Assembly (NCBI GenBank): GCA_028278675.1
Contig: JAQAJJ010000005.1
Location: 62,001 to 126,000, forward strand
Reading direction: 5' to 3'
DNA: 64,000 bases
Origin: Candidatus Azophilus lithoversatilis
Lineage (GTDB): Bacteria; Pseudomonadota; Gammaproteobacteria; Pseudomonadales; Azotimanducaceae
The translations under genes were made by a program, and so were the position numbers. Below the pieces are notes generated by a model. It searched no databases. It saw only the letters and a program-made list of their open reading frames with translations, and was not told the DNA's origin. Of this stretch, positions 55,921-64,000 are shown one piece after another; the stretch's first letter is position 1; each line of letters opens with the position of its first letter.

Positions 55921-56153
55921 TAGGTGGTTGGATGAACAGGCCGCAACCTCCCGGAAGCCGCCGGTCCCTTTGCACGGAATGCTAAAGCGTCTCCAAGCAG
56001 CCGGGCAATTCGGTAAAGGCTGAAATAACCGTGCGCTGTTGCCCCGGCAATTCGTAAGAGATATCGCACAGCCCGGACCCCGGGGGCCCGGCCTCCTTTG
56101 CCGCAGGCTAGAATCCCCTAAAATGCCCACCTGCTTGCATAAGAAGATTGGAC

Positions 56154-57515
56154 ATGGCGCACCGAAACCCGGCGGTCAAGGACCAAGTCGCTCGATTCAT
56201 GCGCGGGCTCATTCGCCGCAATGAGGGAGAGACCCAATTTCACCAAGCGGTCCGCGAAGTCGTCGAAAGCCTGATGCCCTTTTTGCTCGAACACCGGCCG
56301 TATCGGGAGGCGCGAATTCTGGAGCGTTTGACGGAGCCGGACCGCGTGGTGATTTTCCGGGTTTGCTGGGAGGACGACGCGCACAATGTACGCATCAACC
56401 GTGCGTGGCGGGTGCAGTTCAACAACTGCATAGGCCCCTACAAGGGCGGCCTGCGGTTTCATCCGTCAGTCAACCTGAGCATCCTGAAGTTTCTCGGCTT
56501 CGAACAGGTCTTCAAGAACAGCCTGACTGGTTTGCCGATGGGCGGCGGCAAGGGCGGTTCAAATTTCAACCCCAAGGGCAAGAGCGACCGCGAGGTGGAG
56601 CGATTCTGTCAGTCGCTGATGATCGAGCTACATCGCCACATCGGGGAGAGCACCGACGTTCCCGCCGGCGACATCGGCGTCGGCGCTCGGGAAATCGGCT
56701 TCCTGTTTGGTCAATACCTGCGCCTGGCAAACCGCTACGCCGGCATATTGACCGGCAAGGGCCAGAATTTTGGCGGCAGCTTAGTGCGCAGGGAAGCCAC
56801 CGGATACGGCTGCGTGTATTTCTGCGAGAACATGCTCAACCGCATCGGCGACGGCATCAAAGGAAAATCCGTGGCGATTTCGGGTTCGGGCAACGTGGCG
56901 ATCTACGCCGCCCAGAAGTCGATCGCCCTTGGGGCGAAGGTGGTCACCCTTTCGGACTCCTCCGGGTTCATCAACATCGAAGGTGGCATGGACCGCGAGT
57001 TGCTGGAGTTTGTTCGCCAGCTCAAGGAGGAGCGGCGGGGCCGAATCGCGGAGGTCGCCGATCGATTCGACCACGTGAGCTTCCACAAGGGTCAGCGGCC
57101 CTGGGCGGTTCCCGTTGACATCGCCATGCCTTGCGCCACTCAAAACGAGATCAGTGCCAACGACGCCCGTGTGCTGCTGAACAACGGAGTGCGCACGGTG
57201 TGCGAGGGCGCCAATATGCCAACCGACTTGAACGGCGCACACGCCTTTCTGGACGCCGGCATCCTCTACGGACCCGCCAAAGCCGCCAACGCCGGGGGCG
57301 TCGCCGTCTCGGGTCTTGAAATGAGTCAGAACGCGCAACACCTCTCCTGGAGCGCACATGAAGTGGATTCACGCCTGCAAACGATCATGCTCGACATCCA
57401 CAAGACCTGCGTACGCCACGGGGTGGAGAACGGCGGCGTCAACTACGTGAAGGGGGCCAACATCGGCGGCTTCATAAAGGTCGCCGACGCGATGCTTGCC
57501 TACGGCATCGTGTAG
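56154..57515 (+). CDS. gdhA: NADP-specific glutamate dehydrogenase
   Basis: A 453-residue hexameric-type glutamate dehydrogenase that aminates 2-oxoglutarate with ammonia and NADPH. It has RVQFNNCIGPYKGGLRFHPSVN, the catalytic lysine in LTGLPMGGGKGGSNFNPKGKSD (about 125-145), PAGDIGVGAREIGFLFGQY, the Rossmann SVAISGSGNVAIYAAQK (about 240-256) and AAVSGLEMSQNA-like GGVAVSGLEMSQNAQHLSW. ATG 56154; TTG 56148 is in frame. A TAAAAT (56119-56124) could be its -10 box but a good -35 is missing. It is a single-gene unit. Confidence 0.96.
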   Translation: MAHRNPAVKDQVARFMRGLIRRNEGETQFHQAVREVVESLMPFLLEHRPYREARILERLTEPDRVVIFRVCWEDDAHNVRINRAWRVQFNNCIGPYKGGLRFHPSVNLSILKFLGFEQVFKNSLTGLPMGGGKGGSNFNPKGKSDREVERFCQSLMIELHRHIGESTDVPAGDIGVGAREIGFLFGQYLRLANRYAGILTGKGQNFGGSLVRREATGYGCVYFCENMLNRIGDGIKGKSVAISGSGNVAIYAAQKSIALGAKVVTLSDSSGFINIEGGMDRELLEFVRQLKEERRGRIAEVADRFDHVSFHKGQRPWAVPVDIAMPCATQNEISANDARVLLNNGVRTVCEGANMPTDLNGAHAFLDAGILYGPAKAANAGGVAVSGLEMSQNAQHLSWSAHEVDSRLQTIMLDIHKTCVRHGVENGGVNYVKGANIGGFIKVADAMLAYGIV

Positions 57516-57585
57516 CGCTGCGCAAAGCCACTTTGGGGGATGCTGTCCAAGCCAGTCGGATCGCTAGCAGCTTGAGGCACCCGGA

Positions 57586-59166
57586 TCAGGTCAGTGCTGC
57601 AGCCATTAGCTTCCGGGTGTAGCGGGTCTGCGGCGCTTTGAACACCGCCTCGGCCCGGCCTTGCTCCACGACTTCCCCATCCTTCATCACCACCAAGTAG
57701 TGGGCCAAGGCACGCACCACGTTCAGATCGTGGCTGATGAACAGATAGGTCAGCCCGTGGCGCAGTTGCAGCGCTCGCAACAGGTCGACGATCTGCGCCT
57801 GTACGGTGCGGTCGAGCGCCGAAGTCGGCTCGTCGAGGACGACAAATTCAGGGCGCAGAGCCAAGGCGCGGGCAATGCAGATGCGCTGTCGCTGGCCACC
57901 GGAAAACTCGTGGGGATAGCGTTCCATGTGCTCGGCCTGCAGCCCGACTTCCCGCAGCGCTTCGCCAACCCTCCCCGCCCTTTCCGCGGCCGTCATCCGC
58001 GGATCATGCACCAGCAGGCCCTCCTCGACGATGCGCTGCACCGAGAGCCGCGGTGAAAGGCTGCCGAACGGATCTTGAAAGACGATCTGCATATGGCGGC
58101 GTTCGGCCACCAAGGCGCTGCCTTTGCGCTCATGCAGGGCCCGGCCTCGAAACTCGATGGCGCCTCGGGAGCGAATCAGGCGCAGCATCCCGAGGCCAAG
58201 CGTCGTTTTGCCCGATCCGGACTCCCCCACCACGCCCACGGTTTGGCCAGCCGGAACTTGCAGGTCGAGGTTGCGCACGGCGAGCCGCTGGCGGCGACGG
58301 CCGAGCCAGCCCTTGCCTTGGGCGTAGCTGACGTTGAAGTCCTTGAGCCGCAGCAAGGTCTCGGCGGCCGGCTCAGCGGGCACCGGCGCGCCGGATGGCT
58401 CCGCCGCCAGCAGACGCCGGGTGTAGGCATGGCGGGGCCGCTCGAAGACCTGCTGCCGGGAGCCGGACTCGACGATTTCGCCAGCGGTCATCACATACAG
58501 GCGATCGGCCATTTGCCGGACGATGCCGAGGTCATGGGAAATCAGCAGCAGCCCCATGCCCATCTCCGCCTGCAGCTCGCGCAACAGCGCCAGAATCCTG
58601 GCCTGTATGGTCACGTCCAGGGCGGTGGTCGGCTCATCGGCGATCAACAGCCGGGGTTCGTTGGCCAAGGCCATCGCAATCATCACGCGCTGCCGTTGGC
58701 CGCCGGACAGCTCATGGGGATAGGCGCTCTGGCGCTGGTCAGCGTCGGTGAGATGGACCCGTTCAAGCAGTTCCAAGGTGCGGCGCCGCGCCGCTTTGCG
58801 GGTCATTTGCCGGTGTGTGATCAGGGTCTCGCCAATCTGCCTTGACACGCTGTGCAACGGATTGAGGGACGTCATCGGCTCCTGAAAGATCATGCTCACT
58901 TCACCGCCCCGAACTGCCCGCAGCAAAGCCGCGTCCGCACCGATCATCTCCCGGCCACCAATGCGCACCGACCCGCGGGGGTGGCTGGCGTGCGGATAGG
59001 GCAGAAGCTGCAGTGCGGCAAGCGCACTGACCGACTTGCCGGATCCGGATTCACCCACCAGCGCCACAGTCTCGCCCTGATCCACGTCGAAGGAGGCGCC
59101 GCGCACAGCATCATCCGCGCCAAACCGCACCCAGAGGTCGCGCACCGACAGGAAGGGTTCAGCCAC
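57586..59166 (-). CDS. yejF: Peptide/microcin C-type ABC transporter, dual ATPase
   Basis: A 526-residue protein with two ABC ATPase domains in tandem. The first has [33 protein letters not shown] and [13 protein letters not shown]. The second has [32 protein letters not shown] and [13 protein letters not shown]. The double-domain form is typical of YejF. It powers import through YejBE. It starts at GTG 59166, overlapping the end of yejE by eight bases. Confidence 0.94.
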   Translation of the reverse strand: MAEPFLSVRDLWVRFGADDAVRGASFDVDQGETVALVGESGSGKSVSALAALQLLPYPHASHPRGSVRIGGREMIGADAALLRAVRGGEVSMIFQEPMTSLNPLHSVSRQIGETLITHRQMTRKAARRRTLELLERVHLTDADQRQSAYPHELSGGQRQRVMIAMALANEPRLLIADEPTTALDVTIQARILALLRELQAEMGMGLLLISHDLGIVRQMADRLYVMTAGEIVESGSRQQVFERPRHAYTRRLLAAEPSGAPVPAEPAAETLLRLKDFNVSYAQGKGWLGRRRQRLAVRNLDLQVPAGQTVGVVGESGSGKTTLGLGMLRLIRSRGAIEFRGRALHERKGSALVAERRHMQIVFQDPFGSLSPRLSVQRIVEEGLLVHDPRMTAAERAGRVGEALREVGLQAEHMERYPHEFSGGQRQRICIARALALRPEFVVLDEPTSALDRTVQAQIVDLLRALQLRHGLTYLFISHDLNVVRALAHYLVVMKDGEVVEQGRAEAVFKAPQTRYTRKLMAAALT

Positions 59167-60232
59167 CGGCGCCCTCCGGCAGACGTGCCGACGCCGGAGC
59201 GGCCGATGAGCCACCCGCTAGGACTCGGCGCGGGTCGAAGGCGTCGCGCACCGCCTCGCCGATGAAGATCAGCAACGTCAGCATGGTGGCCAAGGTGGCG
59301 AAGGCGGCCAAGCCAATCCAAGGCGCATGCAGGTTCATCTTGGCCTGCGACAACAGGCGGCCGAGGGATGGCGACTCCAGGGGCAGACCGAAGCCGAGGA
59401 AGTCGAGCGCCGTCAGGGTGGTGATCGCGCCGTTGAGGATGAAGGGCAGGAAGGTGAGGGTCGCCACCATCGCGTTGGGCAGCACATGGCGGCGCATGAT
59501 GGTGATCTCACCCACGCCCAAGGCCCTCGCCGCCAGCACGAATTCAAAGTTGCGCGCCCGCAGGAACTCAGCTCGCACCACGCCGACCAAGGTCATCCAG
59601 CTAAACAGGGCCAACGCGCCGAGCAGCCAGAGGAAGTTGGGCTCCACCAAGCTGCTCAGGATGATGAGCACGAAGAGTATCGGCAGTCCGGCCCAAATCT
59701 CCACCATCCGCTGGCCAATGAGGTCCGTCAAGCCACCGAGATAGCCCTGGAAAGCGCCGACGGCAACGCCGATGAGGGCGCTGATGAGGGTCAGCGACAG
59801 TCCGAACAGTACCGAGAGCCGAAAGCCGTACAGCACAATGGCGAAGTTGTCGGCGGAAAGGCCGTCCGTGCCCAGCCAGTGACGAGCGCTCGGTGGCGCA
59901 GGATAGGGAGGTTCCAGCTCCCAATCGATGGTGTCATGGGCGTAGCGCACGATGGGCCAGAGCATCCAACCGTCCGCCTCGATCAAGGCCGTCACGTAGG
60001 GGTCGCGATAGTCGGCTTCGGTCTCCAGCACCCCGCCCAACTCGCGCTCTGTATAAGTGAAGAGCACGGGAAAACGCAGATCGCCGCCTTGGGCGAAGAC
60101 GATGGGCCGGTCGTTGGCGATGAACTCGGCGCCGAGCGACAAGGCAAACAGCGTCCCAAACAACCACAACGAGTACCAGCCCCGCCGATTGGCCTTGAAC
60201 ATTAGCCAGCGCCTGCGGCTTACCGGGTCCAT
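59159..60232 (-). CDS. yejE: Peptide/microcin C-type ABC transporter, permease
   Basis: A 357-residue inner-membrane permease of the OppC/YejE type from ATG 60232. The N-terminal region SRRRWLMFKANRRGWYSLWLF, large periplasmic segment with FPVLFTYTERELGGVLETEADYRD, and HWLGTDGLSADNFAIVLYG are YejE hallmarks. The EAA-type coupling loop is AARALGVGEITIMRRHVLPN near residue 265. Ninety-one bases separate it from yejB. Confidence 0.93.
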   Translation of the reverse strand: MDPVSRRRWLMFKANRRGWYSLWLFGTLFALSLGAEFIANDRPIVFAQGGDLRFPVLFTYTERELGGVLETEADYRDPYVTALIEADGWMLWPIVRYAHDTIDWELEPPYPAPPSARHWLGTDGLSADNFAIVLYGFRLSVLFGLSLTLISALIGVAVGAFQGYLGGLTDLIGQRMVEIWAGLPILFVLIILSSLVEPNFLWLLGALALFSWMTLVGVVRAEFLRARNFEFVLAARALGVGEITIMRRHVLPNAMVATLTFLPFILNGAITTLTALDFLGFGLPLESPSLGRLLSQAKMNLHAPWIGLAAFATLATMLTLLIFIGEAVRDAFDPRRVLAGGSSAAPASARLPEGAGG

Positions 60233-60323
60233 GCGATCCCCTCCAAGCCCCGGACACAGACACTTGCCTCCAGGACTTTCGCCCAACAGGCCATAAGGAA
60301 CCTGCGGCTGCCCGGACCCAACT

Positions 60324-61397
60324 TCAACTCCCCCGCCCGTCAAAGTCGATGCGGGGGTCCACCAGCACATAGGTCAAATCGCCGATGAGCTGCATGACCA
60401 AGCCGATGAGCGTGAAGCTGAAAAGGGTGCCGAAGAGGATGGCGTAGTCCCGCTTCACCACCGCCTCATAGCCCAGCAGTCCAATGCCGTCGAGTTGAAA
60501 GATCACTTCGATCAACAAGGCGCCGGTAAAGAGAATGCCCACAAAGGCGGCGGGAAAGCCGGCGATCACGATCAGCATGGCATTGCGGAAGACATGGCCG
60601 TAGAGCACCCGCCGCTCGGTCAGCCCCTTGGCCCGGGCGGTGAGCACGAAAGGCTTGTTCAGCTCCTCCAGGAAGCTGTTCTTGGTGAGCATCGTCAAAG
60701 TGGCGAAGCCACCGATGGTCAGTGCCGTCAAGGGCAGGGCCAGATGCCACAGGTAGTCGCCCACCTTGGCCAAGAGGCTCAAGTCGTCGAAGTTGTCCGA
60801 GGTCAGCCCGCGTAAAGGAAACCAGTCGAGGTGGGAGCCGCCGGCGAACAGGACAATCAGCAGTATGGCGAACAGAAAGCCGGGAATGGCGTAGGCAGTG
60901 AAGATCACGGCGCTGCTCCAGACATCGAAGCGCTGCCCGTCGCGCACCGCCTTGGCGATGCCCAGCGGAATGGAGATGGCGTAGATCAGCAGCAGCGACC
61001 AAAGCCCGAGGGAAATCGACACCGGCAGCCGCTCCAGCACCAAGTCCACCACGGCGCGATCCTGAAAATAGCTGTTGCCGAAGTCGAGGCGCAGGTAGTT
61101 CCACATCATCAGCGCAAAGCGTTCATGGGCTGGCTTGTCGAAGCCGAACTGTTTCTCCAAGCGGGCCACCAGTTCCGGGTCCAAGCCGGAAGCACCGGTG
61201 TAGCCCCCATCTCCGGATGGCCCCAAGCTGGCGGTCGAGGCGGCGGCGGTCGAGGAGACACCAAATCCCGCGGCTTCGGCCAAAGCCTGCTCCACGGGTC
61301 CGCCCGGCGCAAACTGCACGATGATGAAATTGACCAGCATGATGCCAAACAGGGTGGGCACGATCAGCGCTAGGCGCTTAAGGATGTAACGGCCCAC
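60324..61397 (-). CDS. yejB: Peptide/microcin C-type ABC transporter, permease
   Basis: A 357-residue OppB/YejB-type permease: [34 protein letters not shown] at the N-terminus, then an insertion of low-complexity Ala/Ser/Gly (about 43-70) and five further transmembrane helices. The coupling loop is [20 protein letters not shown]. Its ATG (61397) abuts the yejA stop, so the genes are co-transcribed. Confidence 0.93.
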   Translation of the reverse strand: MGRYILKRLALIVPTLFGIMLVNFIIVQFAPGGPVEQALAEAAGFGVSSTAAASTASLGPSGDGGYTGASGLDPELVARLEKQFGFDKPAHERFALMMWNYLRLDFGNSYFQDRAVVDLVLERLPVSISLGLWSLLLIYAISIPLGIAKAVRDGQRFDVWSSAVIFTAYAIPGFLFAILLIVLFAGGSHLDWFPLRGLTSDNFDDLSLLAKVGDYLWHLALPLTALTIGGFATLTMLTKNSFLEELNKPFVLTARAKGLTERRVLYGHVFRNAMLIVIAGFPAAFVGILFTGALLIEVIFQLDGIGLLGYEAVVKRDYAILFGTLFSFTLIGLVMQLIGDLTYVLVDPRIDFDGRGS

Positions 61398-63275
61398 CTA
61401 GTGCCCTTCCGCGAAGGCCCGCACCCGGGCCGCCTTTTCCGCATCCCACCACCAATGGGCCACCAGGCTTTCCACCCAGAGCAAGCGGCCATGCTCCGGG
61501 CGCCCGAACTTGTCCCAGCGCACATAGGGGTATTGGGTCTTGGAGGTGTTGGGCATCCAATAGAAGTTCCACAGCAGCACCCGGTCCAGGGCGCGAAGAG
61601 CCGCGACGAAGTCGTCCCAGCTCTTGGCCGCATAGACGTGGGCAATCAGCGCATCCACCGCCGGATCCTTGAGGTTGGACCAGTTTTCGCTGTAGGGCGC
61701 ATCGGCCGCCGCACTGGAAAATGTATTGGAAATCAATAATGTGGGAGTGTTGTCGGGCAGAAAGAACATCGCCCCCGCATCGAAGTCGCCCGAACGCATG
61801 CGATACAGCCAGTTGGAGATTTCCGGTGCCTTGATCGAGGCGCTGATGCCCAAGCGCTCAAGTATTCGGGTGTAGGCGATGAACGCGCGGCCAAGCGCCG
61901 GGGAGACGGCGATGAAGCGGATGTGGAAGGGCTCCCCGGTTTGCTCGTGAACCAAGGTCCCCTTCTCGACCACCCATCCCGCCTCGCGCAGCAGCTCCGC
62001 GGCCCGCTCCAGATTGTCCCGATGCCAACCGACCTCGCTGTGCGGCGCCGCATCGAAGGGGTTGGTGAACACCCGTTCCGGAATCTGGCCGCGCAACGGT
62101 TCCAGCAACCTAAGTTCGCGCTCGCTCGGCAGCTCCCGGGCAGCGAACTCCGAGTCGTGGAAGAAACTCTTGCCATGGCTCCAGAAGCCGTACGAGCGCC
62201 GATTACCCCAATGAAAGCCCGGCATGGCCAGCCACAGCGCCTCGCGGACGCGGATGTCCTGAAAGCGCGGCTGCTCGAGATTCCAAAAGATCGGCCACCA
62301 CAGCCCAGCCGGGCGCAGCGTTCGGGCCACATCCTTTTTCAGATACCCCTGCTCCAACGCCGGAATGTTGTACGACTGGGTCCAGCGGCGCGGCACGTTC
62401 TCCAAGTGCAGGTCCACCACATGGGCCTTGACGGCTTCGGTCTGAACCTGGTCATCGCGGAAATAGTCCATCTTGATGGTGTCGAAGTTGTAGCGGCCCT
62501 TCATGATGGGCAGGTCCTTGGCCCAATAATCCGCCACCCGCTCGAACTTGATCCAGCGCCCAACGGCAAACTCGCCGATGCGGTACGGTCCGGAGCCCAA
62601 GGGCGGCTCGACCGTCGTGCGGGTGATGTCGCGCCCCGCCCAATAGTGCTTGGGAATGATGGGCACCAGCCCCAATCGGCGCGGCACGATGGGGTTGCCG
62701 TGCGCGGCTGGGACGATGTTGAAACGCACCTCGCGCAGCCCGACGACGGCCACCGAGTCGATGATCTGCAGGGGTGTGCTGATGGCGGGCCGAGCATCAA
62801 AGCGATAGGCGTCGAAACTGAACACCACATCATCCACCGTCACGGGTGCGCCGTCATGCCAACGCGACCCGTCGCGCAGCTTGAACTGCACCCAGGAAAA
62901 GTCCGGCGCCCAGGCGATGCCTTCCGCCAACAGCCCGTAGGTGGTGGCGGGCTCGTCCATGGCCATGTCCATGAGTGAGTCATAGACGTAGTTTCGCCAA
63001 CGCGGCCAGAATTCCATGCCGCGCACCACCCGCCCACGCAGCGACGCCTCGTTGAAGTTGTCCCAGTTGCCCATCTCGGGCACCCGGATCATGCCGCCCT
63101 TCGGCGCTTGGGGGTTCACGTACTCGAAGTGGGTGAAGTCGGCTGCATACTTGGGTTCGGAGAGAAAGGCGTAGCCGTGCTGGTACTCAACCGCGAACAC
63201 CTGACCGCAGCACGCCAACAGCGCCACCAATCCACCGGCCCGCACAGTGTGCCTAACCGCCGGTTGAAGTTTCAA
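61398..63275 (-). CDS. yejA: Peptide/microcin C-type ABC transporter, periplasmic binding protein
   Basis: A 625-residue SBP_bac_5-type binding protein. From TTG 63275 a signal peptide (RAGGLVALLACCGQVFA) precedes YQHGYAFLSEPKYAADFTHFEYVNPQAPKGG, a YejA signature. Later come TYGLLAEGIAWAPDFSWVQFKLRDGSRWHDGAPVTVDDV and GSGPYRIGEFAVGRWIKFERV. It binds short peptides for import, possibly peptidoglycan fragments or peptide-nucleotide antibiotics. The start overlaps the stop of the upstream MFS gene (TTGA); GTG 63245 is an alternative. Confidence 0.92.
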   Translation of the reverse strand: MKLQPAVRHTVRAGGLVALLACCGQVFAVEYQHGYAFLSEPKYAADFTHFEYVNPQAPKGGMIRVPEMGNWDNFNEASLRGRVVRGMEFWPRWRNYVYDSLMDMAMDEPATTYGLLAEGIAWAPDFSWVQFKLRDGSRWHDGAPVTVDDVVFSFDAYRFDARPAISTPLQIIDSVAVVGLREVRFNIVPAAHGNPIVPRRLGLVPIIPKHYWAGRDITRTTVEPPLGSGPYRIGEFAVGRWIKFERVADYWAKDLPIMKGRYNFDTIKMDYFRDDQVQTEAVKAHVVDLHLENVPRRWTQSYNIPALEQGYLKKDVARTLRPAGLWWPIFWNLEQPRFQDIRVREALWLAMPGFHWGNRRSYGFWSHGKSFFHDSEFAARELPSERELRLLEPLRGQIPERVFTNPFDAAPHSEVGWHRDNLERAAELLREAGWVVEKGTLVHEQTGEPFHIRFIAVSPALGRAFIAYTRILERLGISASIKAPEISNWLYRMRSGDFDAGAMFFLPDNTPTLLISNTFSSAAADAPYSENWSNLKDPAVDALIAHVYAAKSWDDFVAALRALDRVLLWNFYWMPNTSKTQYPYVRWDKFGRPEHGRLLWVESLVAHWWWDAEKAARVRAFAEGH

Positions 63276-64000
63276 CCGCCAGTCGTCCCTGCTGCGGGCC
63301 GCGGCGTCCGCCAAAGCACCGGCCAGCAAAGGCCGATTCCAACCGCAAAGCAAAGGACTGCAAACCCGCCATTGGCTCCAAAGCCGCCAGCAGCATCACT
63401 GATGAAGCCGCCGACGAAGGGCGCCAGGGCGCCGCCCAGTAGCACGAAGGCCGGATGCGACCCGGCCAGCGCTCCCGAGGGGTCGAGCCGGGACAGAACG
63501 CCCAGCATGATGGGCATGAAGGCTGTTGGGAGCACCGCGAACACCGGCGTGGCGATGATGAAGGCCATCGGGCCGCTGATATTGGAAAGCGCCAATCCGC
63601 TCAGCGCCAGGAGCCCGGTGAGGGTAAGCAGCGGTGCCAGCGGCTTGGTCCGGCTGCCGACATAGCCCGCCACCAAAGGCGCGACAATGCCGATGAACGC
63701 GCCAACCATCATGACGTAGCCCACCACTGCCGCTTCCAAGGGCACCTCGCGCCCGATCTTGACCAGGAACAGCGCCAAGGTGCCGTGGCCGTGGAAGATG
63801 ATGCCTAAGCCAAACAACGCCAGCCAGCCGACGCCCTTCGGCGCACTGCCGCCCTGCTGCAACGAAGCCGGCGCCAGGCCCGGCGTATGGCGGATGAACG
63901 GCAACACCGCCAAGGAACAGAGCACATAGACCGCGAACAGCCCATCGAGCTCGTTCCAGACCACGCCGCTTATGGGCAATTGGGCGTTAACGAATTCATG
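63272..64000 (-). CDS. MFS transporter (N-terminal part outside window)
   Basis: The visible part is the second half of a major facilitator, six to seven hydrophobic helices: GVGWLALFGLGIIFHGHGTLALFLVKIGREV, VVGYVMMVGAFIGIVAPLVAGYVGSRTKPL, MAFIIATPVFAVLPTAFMPIMLGVLSRLDP. A TTG at 63979 could start a short protein, but the frame continues to the window edge and the gene probably does too. It overlaps the yejA start by four bases and so may head the yej operon. Confidence 0.75.
   Translation of the reverse strand, partial: HEFVNAQLPISGVVWNELDGLFAVYVLCSLAVLPFIRHTPGLAPASLQQGGSAPKGVGWLALFGLGIIFHGHGTLALFLVKIGREVPLEAAVVGYVMMVGAFIGIVAPLVAGYVGSRTKPLAPLLTLTGLLALSGLALSNISGPMAFIIATPVFAVLPTAFMPIMLGVLSRLDPSGALAGSHPAFVLLGGALAPFVGGFISDAAGGFGANGGFAVLCFAVGIGLCWPVLWRTPRPAAGTTGG

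Overview
The window is GC-rich, densely coded bacterial chromosome. It most resembles a free-living gammaproteobacterium with a taste for hydrophobic substrates. This is inferred from gene content (uvrB, MltF-type lytic transglycosylase, yejABEF, a TonB receptor, a tRNA-Pro with encoded CCA, GTG/TTG starts); no rRNA or other taxonomic marker is present. I see no prophage, transposase, integrase, CRISPR array or rRNA.

Layout. 1-9.4 kb: sugar symporter end, a cytochrome P450 carrying an inserted repeat, a RidA-like/dihydroorotase pair, an internally deleted DUF3089 gene, MltF, nitronate monooxygenase and a GST-like protein. 9.4-24.3 kb: mostly household genes (crotonase, M50 protease, bactofilin, uvrB, 2-oxoacid:ferredoxin oxidoreductase, tRNA-Pro, SDR, acetoacetyl-CoA synthetase). 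Inside this stretch lies an unusual minus-strand operon: MFS exporter, archaeal-style tRNA-guanine transglycosylase, and an ArmA/RmtB/FmrO-like 16S rRNA methyltransferase. 24.5-56 kb: an accessory catabolic region with two further P450s (one CYP153-like), three Rieske oxygenases, a TonB receptor, an LLM oxidoreductase, SDR, PhyH dioxygenase, an IorAB-type molybdenum hydroxylase, a CoA-transferase, several NTF2-fold proteins, a Phd/VapC module, a lone DNA cytosine methyltransferase, a TetR regulator, a broken aminotransferase, and a cytochrome/beta-helix lipoprotein pair. 56-64 kb: NADP-type glutamate dehydrogenase and the yejABEF peptide/microcin-C-type ABC importer.

The accessory genes together suggest uptake (TonB receptor, MFS, SSS), oxidative attack (P450s, Rieske enzymes, molybdenum hydroxylase, PhyH) and CoA-thioester degradation (CaiB, SDRs, crotonase, AacS) of steroid-, terpenoid- or alkane-like compounds. 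No ferredoxin or ferredoxin reductase for the P450 and Rieske enzymes is encoded here.

The most striking sequence-level signal is a dispersed palindromic element of about 98-121 bp, with three full copies plus one partial and one doubtful copy. One copy sits in frame inside a P450 and adds about 33 residues. Another fills the gap between two genes, giving the first its stop codon and the second its GTG start. A third supplies the ATG of the CYP153 gene. A partial copy abuts the truncated end of a pseudogene. This resembles the behaviour of Rickettsia palindromic elements. At least three other small hairpin repeat families are also scattered through the window.
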